A program made the translations under genes and the position numbers. 64,000 nt of DNA, from positions 558,001 to 622,000 of the forward strand of contig CAWFHK010000001.1 in NCBI GenBank assembly GCA_963815655.1, written 5' to 3'. The notes under the pieces were generated by a model that had not been told where the DNA came from, searched no databases, and saw only the letters and a program-made list of their open reading frames with translations. This stretch comes from JAWOLE01 sp963815655. Lineage in GTDB: Bacteria; Acidobacteriota; Thermoanaerobaculia; UBA5066; Gp7-AA6. This document shows positions 49,068 through 56,761 of this stretch, piece by piece. Each line of letters begins with the position of its first letter. The stretch's first letter is position 1.

Positions 49068-49319
49068 ATGGCGGACGCTCTGGACCTGACGGCGGCGCTC
49101 CTCGACGCGCGCTGGCGGCGCACCGTGGATCTGCTCTGGCGGGAGGCGGTGCGCCGCCGCCGGTCCGACATGGCCGAGCGGGAGCGGGTGCGGTCCGCGA
49201 GACGCGTGAAGAACCTCCAGAAGATCGTCCGCAAGGCGCTCGCCGATTATCACCGGATCGAGCTGGAGAGGCAGCGGGAGAAGACGAGTCCAAGGTCCAG
49301 GGTCCAGGGTCCAAAGTAG
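49068..49319 (+). CDS. Hypothetical basic coiled-coil protein
   Basis: 83 residues, very rich in Arg and Lys with an uninterrupted helical middle (LDARWRRTVDLLWREAVRR, RVKNLQKIVRKALADYHRI). No signal or membrane segment. The C-terminus is written by a tandem 7-bp repeat (49288-49315), so its natural end may be earlier. It stands 6 nt before the NnrS-RIC fusion gene and just after a perfect operator, so it is likely to be real and co-transcribed. Function unknown. Confidence 0.55.
   Translation: MADALDLTAALLDARWRRTVDLLWREAVRRRRSDMAERERVRSARRVKNLQKIVRKALADYHRIELERQREKTSPRSRVQGPK
49288..49315 (+). repeat. Tandem 7-bp repeat, four units
   Basis: GTCCAAG, GTCCAGG, GTCCAGG and GTCCAAA follow one another with one base difference between variants. 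The array lies over the last codons of the gene at 49068 and stops 10 nt before the next start. A slippage-prone element of this sort can change the downstream end of the reading frame. Confidence 0.8.
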
Positions 49320-49325
49320 CGCCGC

Positions 49326-51143
49326 ATGACGGCCGTCATGGACGGCGGCTTTCGTTCGCTTCATCTTTCCGGCATGAACAGCCCCGTTTTCGATCCGAAG
49401 TGGCCGGTCAAGGACATCCTGGCGCGTTTTCCGGATGTGCGTTCCGTCCTCGCGGCGCATGGAGTGGATACCTGCTGCGGAGGCGAGCATCCGCTCGAGC
49501 AGGCCTGCGCGGCCAGGTCGGTTCCCCTCGCCGAGGTCCTGTTCGATCTCGAGTCGGCCCACCGCGTCGCGGAGGCGCAGAACCTCCTTCCGCCCACGAT
49601 GTCGGTGCGCGAGGCCCGGCGGAGGTTCCCGGCGACGATCCCCGTCTTGACCCGCTACGGGCTCGGGGACTGCGGGGGAGAGGAGGGCCCCGACGAGCCG
49701 CTGGCCTGGTTCGCGACGGTCCACCGCCTGCCGCTCGAGGAGTTTCTCTCCGACCTGCGCGAAGCCGCGATCGCCGACGCGGCCGCGGCGCCGGCGCCGC
49801 CCCGGTCCGCCGCCGCGCCGTTCTCGCCGCACTTCATCCTGGGCTCTCTCGTCCTGACGCTGACCCTGGGCGCGACGACCGGCATGATCAACCTGCTCCG
49901 GATCGCCGCCGGCGCCGAGGTCCCGATCTCGCACCGGCAGATCCACGGCCACGCGCAGATCCTCGGGTTCGCGGCGCTCTTCCTCATGGGGATCGCGTAC
50001 CACGCGTTGCCGCGGATCCTCGGAATCGGCGCCGTGCGCGCCCGGTCCGCCCGGCCCGCCTTCTGGCTGATGTTCACCGGCGTGATCGCCCGCAACATCG
50101 GTCAGCCGCTCGGGTTCTATCCGATCGGACGCCTGCTTTCGCTCGTCTCCGCCGGTCTCGAAGTCGCCGCCGTGTTTCTCTTCGCCCGCTTCGTTTTCGG
50201 GCTGCTCGCCCGTGTGCGAAGCGGCAAGTACGATCCCGGCGACCCGATCCTCCGGTTCGTCGCGTGGGGGACGGTCTTCTTCCTGGCCGCCGTCGTGTTC
50301 GTCGGCGCGCAGGGTGTCTGGCTGGCGGGGCACGTCGAGACGGCGGCGCCCGTCTCGTTGACCGAGCCTTTCTATTTCGCGGCGCTCTACGGATTTCTGC
50401 TCGCCTGGATCTACGGCTTCGGCAACCGGGTGGTCTCGATGTTCCTCGGCGTCGGCCCGGCTCGGCGCGGAACGCCGCAGGCGACTCTCCTCCTGCAGAT
50501 CGGCGCCGTACCGGTCTTCCTCGTCTCCTATCTGCCGTGGCTTTCCTTGCGGCCGGCGCTTCTCCTGCGCGACGCGGGCCTCGGGCTCGCGGCGCTCTCG
50601 TCATTGGTGTATCTGGCGGGAAACGGATTCCTCTGGAGGCGGGCGGCGTTCCCGGCGCTGCGCGGCCCGGGATCTCCGACCGTCGCGATCCGGTGCGCGT
50701 TCGGCTGCCTGGCGCTCTGGGCCCTGCTCGAGCTCGCGGCGATCGCGCTCTCGCGGGCGACGGCGATCCCCGCTCAAAACCTCTGGTGGTCCGACGCGGC
50801 GCGGCACCTGTTCTCCGTCGGCTTTCTGACGCTCTTGATCGTCGGGATGAGCCTGCGCATCCTTCCGGTCTTCTCCGGGAAGCCGCTCTGGTCGCCCCGC
50901 CTGGCGCACGCGACGTACGCGCTGCTCCTCGCCGGCGCCGGCATGCGCCTGCTGCAGTATCCCGCCGCGTTCGCGCCGGTCTTCTACCGGATCGGCTCCT
51001 GGATGGGAGTCCCGGTGGTCCTGGCGATCCTTCTCTTCACCTTCAACCTCCTGCGGACGATGAAGGCGCGAGCGCCGAATCCCCCCGCGCGCCCGGCGAA
51101 GCCGCGGCCGCCGGCGTTCGTTTCGACTCTGCCGGTGCGCTGA
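49326..51143 (+). CDS. RIC/ScdA-N domains fused to NnrS-family membrane protein
   Basis: 605 residues. Residues 24-80 match the N-terminal domain of iron-cluster repair proteins of the RIC/ScdA/YtfE type (HGVDTCCGGEHPLEQAC). A second, related unit follows at about 100-150 (RYGLGDCGG, LPLEEFLSDL). From about 165 to 590 there are about twelve membrane helices of the NnrS family (ISHRQIHGHAQILGFAALFLMGI, HLFSVGFLTLLIVGMSLRIL), which protects cells against nitric oxide. The fusion joins a Cys-bearing repair module to an NO-stress membrane protein. The diiron hemerythrin part of RIC is missing. The start may be 49326 or a later ATG. An operator lies upstream of its operon. Confidence 0.88.
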   Translation: MTAVMDGGFRSLHLSGMNSPVFDPKWPVKDILARFPDVRSVLAAHGVDTCCGGEHPLEQACAARSVPLAEVLFDLESAHRVAEAQNLLPPTMSVREARRRFPATIPVLTRYGLGDCGGEEGPDEPLAWFATVHRLPLEEFLSDLREAAIADAAAAPAPPRSAAAPFSPHFILGSLVLTLTLGATTGMINLLRIAAGAEVPISHRQIHGHAQILGFAALFLMGIAYHALPRILGIGAVRARSARPAFWLMFTGVIARNIGQPLGFYPIGRLLSLVSAGLEVAAVFLFARFVFGLLARVRSGKYDPGDPILRFVAWGTVFFLAAVVFVGAQGVWLAGHVETAAPVSLTEPFYFAALYGFLLAWIYGFGNRVVSMFLGVGPARRGTPQATLLLQIGAVPVFLVSYLPWLSLRPALLLRDAGLGLAALSSLVYLAGNGFLWRRAAFPALRGPGSPTVAIRCAFGCLALWALLELAAIALSRATAIPAQNLWWSDAARHLFSVGFLTLLIVGMSLRILPVFSGKPLWSPRLAHATYALLLAGAGMRLLQYPAAFAPVFYRIGSWMGVPVVLAILLFTFNLLRTMKARAPNPPARPAKPRPPAFVSTLPVR

Positions 51144-51685
51144 CCGGCGCTGATGTGTTTGGATCTGGAATCGGCGAGCCGAAAGCGTATGCTGGACGCG
51201 GAGTCAAGGAGAAGGGAAGCCTTCCGAACATGAGATCGATGACGACGTTCAGAGGTCTCGGCGCTTTTGCGACACGGCAGTCGGCTCGTCTCTTCTCCGA
51301 TCCGGGTCCGCGTCCCGCTCCCCCCGAGTCCCGGAGAGAATCTGGCCGCTCTCTCGCCTCGGGCCGCGAGCCGCTTCTTTCGGTGTTCGCCAAAACCTGA
51401 CCGCGAACCCGGCGCTCCCTCAGCGCGAGGCCGGCCGTAACGGGCGACACGAGATCGCCGGGCGGCCGGCCCGCTTTCTTTTCGGCGACTTCGCGGCGAG
51501 GCCGCGGGGGTGACCGGGCGCGCGAATCCGCGGGGCCCCTCACTCTCGGAATGATCCGTCCGCATCTGGCGGAGGGCCTTCCCGGGTTGTGAGATTCGGG
51601 CGTCCCGCGCCCGCTGCGTGAAGAGAAAGGGGAATTCCCGCCGCCGGATGATCCTCGTCATAGGTCTCCGGCAACTCGCCGTCCA
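51144..51685. other. 542-nt gap before the bc3-nos operon
   Basis: It contains a terminator at 51429-51482 and no convincing gene. A 56-codon frame (51231 to 51400) ends 28 nt before that terminator but its composition is unremarkable and its spacing to a purine-rich stretch is long. ATGA-tcctcg-TCAT at 51648-51661 is a dyad of Crp/Fnr-like size, 25 nt before the operon start. Confidence 0.5.
51429..51482 (+). terminator. Rho-independent terminator after the NnrS-RIC operon
   Basis: An outer stem GGCCGGCCG/CGGCCGGCC (9 bp) and an inner stem GGCGA/TCGCC (5 bp) are followed by CGCTTTCTTTT. It separates the NnrS-RIC transcript from the bc3-nos operon. Confidence 0.8.
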
Positions 51686-53647
51686 ATGCTTCGGCTCGAA
51701 CCGATGGGAATAGCCGTCCGTTTTCCGGATCTCTCCCACTGGAAGGCGCAGGTCAAGTGCCAGATGGGCTGCCCGGTCGCGACCGACGCGGGCCGTTACG
51801 TGCAGCTCATCGCGGAGGAGCGGGACGAGGAGGCGTATCTCGTCGCCCGCGCGCCCAATCCCTTCGCCTCGGTCTGCGGGCGCGTCTGCGCCGCGCCGTG
51901 CGAGGACGCGTGCCGCCGCGGTTCGATCGACGCGCCGATCTCGATCCGCGCCCTGAAGCGCTTCGTCACCGAGAAGTTCGGCGTCGAGTCGGTCCATCCC
52001 GACACGCAGGACCGGCTGCGGCAGGAGCTCGTCTCCGAGGGGAACCGTTATGCCGGGCACTTGCCCGTCCATCCGGTCTCGGCGGCCACCGGCGCCGGAG
52101 CGGGGGCGAAACGGAGAGTCGCCGTAATCGGCGCGGGACCGGCCGGCTTGTCCGCCGCGCACGACCTCGCGCTGCTCGGCTATTCCGTGACCGTCTTCGA
52201 GGCGGCCGAGGAGCCGGGAGGCATGATGCGCTTCGGCATCCCCGAGTACCGCCTCTCCAGGACGCTCATCCGCTCCGAGATCGATCGGATCGCCGGGCTC
52301 GGCGTGGACATCCGTCTCGGCCACCCGCTCGCCGAGGGCTTCGGATTGAAGGACCTGCGCGCCGACGGGTATGAGTCCGTCTTCCTCTCCGTCGGTGTCT
52401 CGAGGGGGCGGGACCTGCGGGTGCCGGGCGTGGACCTGGACGGCGTCGTCAAGGCCGTGGACTACCTCCTGAACGTCAACCGCGGCTACCGCATGGACCT
52501 CGGGCGGCGGGTCGTCGTCATCGGCGGCGGCTTCGTCGCCTTCGACGCAGCGCGCACGGCGCTGCGCGTCACGCGCGAGGAGGAGGCGACCCCTCTCCAG
52601 CCGGAAGCCGACGCGCGCCTGAACGAAGCGTTCGATTCCGCCCGCGCGGCCCTTCGCGGCGGGGCGAGCGAGGTGACGATCGTCTCCCTCGAGACGTTCG
52701 ACGAGATGCCCGTCTTGAAGACGACGCAGGGACACGAGGAGTTCGAGCAGGCGAAGAAAGAAGGAGTCTCGTTTGCGACCCGCCTCGGGCCGAAGGCCTT
52801 CCTGGGAAACGGGCGGCTGTCGGCGATCGAGTTGAAGCGCGTCCTCTCTGTTTTCGACGAGAACGGGCGCTTTGCCCCCGCCTACGACGAAAACGAGGTC
52901 ACGACGCTCGCGGCGGACGGATGCATCCTGGCCATCGGGCAGAGCGCGGACCTCGGCTTCCTGAGATCCGAGGATGGCGTCGCCCTGACTCCCGGAGGGA
53001 CGATCCGCGTGGACCCCGAGACGCTCGCGACCTCCGCGCCCGGCGTCTACGCCGGCGGCGACGTCGCCTTCGGGCCGCGGAGCCTGATCGAGGCGGTGGC
53101 CAACGGCAAACGGGCGGCGCGCTCGATGCACCGCTACCTCTCGGGAGAGGCCGCGACCGTCTCGGCGCGGCTCTCGATCGAGAAGATTCCGACGGCGCTC
53201 TACCGGATGATCGCCGGCTTCGAGGTCTTCGACCGGGAGGCGCCCCCGACGCTCGACGTCGGGCGCCGCACGGGGATCGCCGAGGTCGAGACGGGCTACG
53301 GCGAAGAAGAAGCCCGGCGGCAGGCCGCCCGCTGCCTGATCTGCCACGTCCAGACAATCTACGACCCGGAGAAGTGCGTCCTCTGCAGCCGGTGCGTGGA
53401 CATCTGTCCCGAGTACTGCCTGGCGATCGTCCCGTTCGAGGATCTCGATCTGCCGGAAGAGGAGCGGCGGGAGCTGGCCGCGCGGGCGGAGGGGAACGGA
53501 CTGCCCCTCTCGGCGATGGTGAAGGACGACGAGCGGTGCATCCGCTGCGGGCTCTGCGCGATCCGCTGCCCGACCGACGCCATGACGATGGAGAAGTTCT
53601 CGATCACGGAGCGCTTCGCCGCGGCCGCGGCCCCGGCTTCGAACTGA
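51686..53647 (+). CDS. GltD-like FAD/NAD(P) oxidoreductase with ferredoxin domain, bc complex 3 operon
   Basis: 653 residues. Same architecture as the protein at 3288-5117: N-terminal Fe-S cysteines (CQMGCPVATDAGRY, CGRVCAAPCEDACRRG), FAD fold (VIGAGPAGLSAAHDLA), NAD(P) fold (VVIGGGFVAFDAART) and two [4Fe-4S] motifs (CVLCSRCVDICPEYC, CIRCGLCAIRCPTD). In the NAD(P) loop the usual GGGNVA reads GGGFVA. The start, at 51686 or an internal ATG at 51704, is uncertain because neither has a clear ribosome-binding site. It begins the operon that carries bc complex 3 and nosZ, so it may feed NAD(P)H electrons to nitrous oxide reduction. Confidence 0.9.
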   Translation: MLRLEPMGIAVRFPDLSHWKAQVKCQMGCPVATDAGRYVQLIAEERDEEAYLVARAPNPFASVCGRVCAAPCEDACRRGSIDAPISIRALKRFVTEKFGVESVHPDTQDRLRQELVSEGNRYAGHLPVHPVSAATGAGAGAKRRVAVIGAGPAGLSAAHDLALLGYSVTVFEAAEEPGGMMRFGIPEYRLSRTLIRSEIDRIAGLGVDIRLGHPLAEGFGLKDLRADGYESVFLSVGVSRGRDLRVPGVDLDGVVKAVDYLLNVNRGYRMDLGRRVVVIGGGFVAFDAARTALRVTREEEATPLQPEADARLNEAFDSARAALRGGASEVTIVSLETFDEMPVLKTTQGHEEFEQAKKEGVSFATRLGPKAFLGNGRLSAIELKRVLSVFDENGRFAPAYDENEVTTLAADGCILAIGQSADLGFLRSEDGVALTPGGTIRVDPETLATSAPGVYAGGDVAFGPRSLIEAVANGKRAARSMHRYLSGEAATVSARLSIEKIPTALYRMIAGFEVFDREAPPTLDVGRRTGIAEVETGYGEEEARRQAARCLICHVQTIYDPEKCVLCSRCVDICPEYCLAIVPFEDLDLPEEERRELAARAEGNGLPLSAMVKDDERCIRCGLCAIRCPTDAMTMEKFSITERFAAAAAPASN

Positions 53648-53657
53648 AGGGAAGAAC

Positions 53658-54170
53658 ATGGAAGACAAACCGAAGGCGAACCGGCGGGAGTTGCTCGTCA
53701 AGCTCGGGATCGGAGGCGGCATCGCCGCCCTGGCGGGCCAGGCGGTGGCGTCGCTGCGGTCGCTCGTCCCCAACGTCTCCTACGACGCGCCGACGACGGT
53801 CAAGGTCGGGATGCCCGGCGACTTCCCCGACGGGATGAAGTTCCTCCCCGATCAGCGCCTCTTCGTCTTCCGCGAGGGCAACGTCTTTCACGCCGTGTCG
53901 GCCGTCTGCACGCACCTGGGGTGCACGGTGCGCGCGGAGGCGTTGTCGCAGCCGGAGACCCGGACAGTCGAGGGGCAGCCGCTGCGCCTGACGCACCGGT
54001 TTCTCTGCCCCTGCCACGGTTCGAAGTACAACGGCGACGGGACGAACGTCTCGGGACCGGCCCCGAAACCGCTCGCCTGGTACCACCTCTCGGTCGCCCC
54101 CGAGGACGGGCAGCTCGTCGTGGACCTGGCCCGCGCGGTGGATCGCAACTTCCGCCTGAGTCTCGTGTGA
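53658..54170 (+). CDS. Rieske [2Fe-2S] protein of bc complex 3
   Basis: 170 residues with a Tat-like N-terminus (NRRELLVKLGIGGGIAAL) and cluster boxes CTHLGC and CPCHGSKY. The insert between them is longer than in the Rieske protein of complex 1 (QPETRTVEGQPLRLTHR). It lies 10 nt after the flavoprotein gene and 10 nt before cytochrome b. It is part of the respiratory branch to NosZ, as seen in other clade II nos clusters that contain a Rieske/cytochrome b pair. Confidence 0.95.
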   Translation: MEDKPKANRRELLVKLGIGGGIAALAGQAVASLRSLVPNVSYDAPTTVKVGMPGDFPDGMKFLPDQRLFVFREGNVFHAVSAVCTHLGCTVRAEALSQPETRTVEGQPLRLTHRFLCPCHGSKYNGDGTNVSGPAPKPLAWYHLSVAPEDGQLVVDLARAVDRNFRLSLV

Positions 54171-54180
54171 AGGAGAGTGC

Positions 54181-55506
54181 ATGAGTCAACCCGCGACGGC
54201 GCCGGGTGTTCGTCCGAAGCGCTTCTGGAGTCTGCGCCCCGCCTCCGACCGGGAATCGGGAGACGCGGTCGTCTCGAACTTCCTGCTCCACTGGTTCCCG
54301 GCCAAGAGCTACAAGCCGTCTCTCTCCTGGAGCTACTCGTTCTGGCTCGGGACCGTCTCGGCCGCGCTCCTGCTCCTCCTGACGGTATCGGGGCTGCCGC
54401 TCCTCTTTCTCTACATCCCCTCGGTCGAGCGCGCCTACGCGTCGGTCAAGGACATCGAGTACGTCATCACGTTCGGCTTCTGGATCCGCGCGGTGCACCG
54501 CATCTCGGCGCACCTGATGGTCGCCGTCGTGTTCCTCCACATGGCTCGCGTGTTCGTGACCGGCGCCTACAAGAACGGCGCGGGCGGCGGCCAGAAGCGG
54601 GAATGGAACTGGGTGCTCGGCGTCGCGATGTTCCTCGCGACGCTCTTCCTGTCGTTCACGGGGTATCTCCTTCCGTGGGACCAGCTCGCCTTCTGGGCGG
54701 TCACCGTGGGGACCAACATCGCCTCCTCGATTCCCGCGATCGGTCCGAAGATCCGCGAGCTCCTGATCGGCGGCCGCACGATCGAGCAGTCAACGCTCAT
54801 CCGTTTCTACGTCCTCCACGTCCTGCTCCTGCCGGGCGGCCTCGCGGGACTCTTCCTGTACCACATGTGGCGCATCCGCAAGGATGGAGGCCTCGCGCGC
54901 GCCGACGGAGCGGCCACTCTGCCGCAGCCGGCCGAGGCCGCGCCCTCGAAGACCAAGACCTACACGCTGCTCGGCGTCGCCAGGGGGACGTCGCCCGTGA
55001 TCCGCGCGTCGACGCTCGAGGCCCCGGACACCACCGTCAACTCCGTGCCGGACCTGACGCGCCGGGCTGCGATCGTGGTGCTCGGAACGATCGCCGTCGT
55101 CAGCATCCTCTCCGTTTTCCTCCGCTCGCCGCTGGAGGAGCCGGCCAATGCCCTCGTGACGCCGAATCCGGCGAAGGCTCCCTGGTACTTCCTCTGGCTC
55201 CAGGAGATCGTCACCGACACGACGTTCCGGATCGGCTCGCTGACTATCAACGGCGCGTTCCTGGGAGGAGTGCTCCTGCCGGGAGCTCTCGTCCTGCTGC
55301 TGACCCTCTGGCCGTGGCTGGACCGGAGCCCCGCCGCCGCGGCCGGCCTCTGGTTCCCGAGGAGCCGCAGGGCGCAGAACGCCGTCTTCCTGGTCCTTGT
55401 CCTGGCCGTCGTCGCCCTGACCGTGGTCGGAACTTTCCTGCGCGGCCCCTACTGGCACTTCTACTGGCCGTGGCAGCCATGGCCGGAGCTGCCGGGGAGG
55501 ATCTGA
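54181..55506 (+). CDS. Fused cytochrome b of bc complex 3
   Basis: 441 residues, full-length with N-terminal haem core (AVHRISAHLMVAVVFLHMAR; FYVLHVLLLPGGLAGLFLYH), GYLLPWDQLAFWA, a linker of about 50 polar residues (ADGAATLPQPAEAAP...) and the C-terminal part with NPAKAPWYFLWLQE and GTFLRGPYW. The linker marks where the two subunits of complex 1 are separate genes. Oxidises quinol and passes electrons through the Rieske protein to the five-haem cytochrome. Confidence 0.95.
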   Translation: MSQPATAPGVRPKRFWSLRPASDRESGDAVVSNFLLHWFPAKSYKPSLSWSYSFWLGTVSAALLLLLTVSGLPLLFLYIPSVERAYASVKDIEYVITFGFWIRAVHRISAHLMVAVVFLHMARVFVTGAYKNGAGGGQKREWNWVLGVAMFLATLFLSFTGYLLPWDQLAFWAVTVGTNIASSIPAIGPKIRELLIGGRTIEQSTLIRFYVLHVLLLPGGLAGLFLYHMWRIRKDGGLARADGAATLPQPAEAAPSKTKTYTLLGVARGTSPVIRASTLEAPDTTVNSVPDLTRRAAIVVLGTIAVVSILSVFLRSPLEEPANALVTPNPAKAPWYFLWLQEIVTDTTFRIGSLTINGAFLGGVLLPGALVLLLTLWPWLDRSPAAAAGLWFPRSRRAQNAVFLVLVLAVVALTVVGTFLRGPYWHFYWPWQPWPELPGRI

Positions 55507-55507
55507 G

Positions 55508-56737
55508 ATGGAAAAGCGCACCGATTCCCCCTATCCGAAGAAGGACCGGCCGGTCCTCGCCGTCATCGGCGTTCTCCTGATCGTCTCGACGGTCCTTTTC
55601 GCCTGGAGCGACCGCAGGCACGACTGGCGCTACTACCAGTACGCGTTCAAGATCCAGGTCGCGGAGAAGTACGGCGCCGAGAAGGCCGCGACGGTGACCT
55701 CCGGCGTCCAGCAGATCTGGGTGCCGGACCTGCGCCGCGCCGACCGGTGCGTGACCTGCCACCAGGCGGTTTACTGGAAGGGCTTCGAGGCGGCCGAGGA
55801 GCCGTACCGCTCGCACCCGGCCGCGCCGCTGAAGAACCATCCCCTCGAGCGCTTCGGCTGCACGGCGTGCCACGGCGGACAGGGCTACGCGGTGGATGCC
55901 GAGGAGGCGCACGGCCCGGTCGAGCACTGGGAGGAGCCACTCCTCGGATCCGCCCTCGGCGAGGCGTACACGATCGCGGAAAACAAGAAGGCCCTCATCC
56001 AGATGAACTGCAACACCTGTCACCGCTACGACCGCGAGACGCCGGGCGCCGACTTCATCAACCTGGCCAAGAAGATCGTCCGGGACAAGGGGTGCCGCGC
56101 CTGCCACGTCGTCAACGGGCGCGGCGGCACGATCGGGCCGGACCTGACCTACGTCGGCGACAAGGCGGCCGAGCAGTACGACTACAGCCATCTCTCCGGC
56201 CAGAAGACGACGTTCGCCTGGCACGTCGCCCACTTCAAGGACCCGCGGGCCCTGGTGGAAGAGACCGTCATGCCCAACTTCCACCTGTCGACCAAGGAAG
56301 CGCAGTCGCTCGCGATGCTCGCTCTCTCCTGGCGCAAGGCGCCCCTGCCCGCCGACTACCGCCCCGGCACTCCGCACACGGACCCGCAGACGCCCGAGGA
56401 GATCGCCGACGAGGCGCGGATGAAGAACGGGCCGGGAGCCTGGTTCGTCAAGACCGGCTGCTTCGTCTGCCATTCGATCCAGGCGCTCGGCGTCAAGAGC
56501 CCCGCGCAGATCGGCCCGGACCTCTCGACGGCGGTGGAGGACGTCCAGTCCCGCTTCGGCCGCACGGTGGACGACTTCCTGAAGGCGCCCACGGGCACGA
56601 TGGCGGTCGTCCTCTCGCGCCAGATCATCCTGTCTCCCGAGGAGAAAGCGGTGGCGGTGTCGAAGCTCCGCGAGGCGTTCGGGGAATACCAGAAACAGAA
56701 GCAGCAGCCGGACCGCAAGGAATCCGGCGGGCACTGA
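55508..56737 (+). CDS. Five-haem cytochrome c of bc complex 3
   Basis: 409 residues with an N-terminal membrane anchor (VLAVIGVLLIVSTVLFAW) and five CxxCH motifs (CVTCH, CTACH, CNTCH, CRACH, CFVCH). The last two are in class I-like domains with Met ligands (MPNFH). The pair FGCTACHGGQGYAV matches the partial cytochrome at the left edge. It is the terminal electron carrier of the bc complex and, by position immediately before nosZ, the likely donor to nitrous oxide reductase. The gene follows cytochrome b with no gap. Confidence 0.92.
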   Translation: MEKRTDSPYPKKDRPVLAVIGVLLIVSTVLFAWSDRRHDWRYYQYAFKIQVAEKYGAEKAATVTSGVQQIWVPDLRRADRCVTCHQAVYWKGFEAAEEPYRSHPAAPLKNHPLERFGCTACHGGQGYAVDAEEAHGPVEHWEEPLLGSALGEAYTIAENKKALIQMNCNTCHRYDRETPGADFINLAKKIVRDKGCRACHVVNGRGGTIGPDLTYVGDKAAEQYDYSHLSGQKTTFAWHVAHFKDPRALVEETVMPNFHLSTKEAQSLAMLALSWRKAPLPADYRPGTPHTDPQTPEEIADEARMKNGPGAWFVKTGCFVCHSIQALGVKSPAQIGPDLSTAVEDVQSRFGRTVDDFLKAPTGTMAVVLSRQIILSPEEKAVAVSKLREAFGEYQKQKQQPDRKESGGH

Positions 56738-56761
56738 AGTGAAGGAGAAGGAGGAGTATCC

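Noticed and set aside
51231..51400. 56-codon frame before the terminator in the 51.1-51.7 kb gap
   Set aside because: The spacing to the purine-rich stretch is too long and the amino acid composition looks like read-through of GC-rich DNA. Not counted as a gene.
51648..51661. ATGA-N6-TCAT dyad before the bc3-nos operon as a Crp/Fnr operator
   Set aside because: One short imperfect dyad, without a second copy upstream of any other gene here; kept only as a note in the gap entry.
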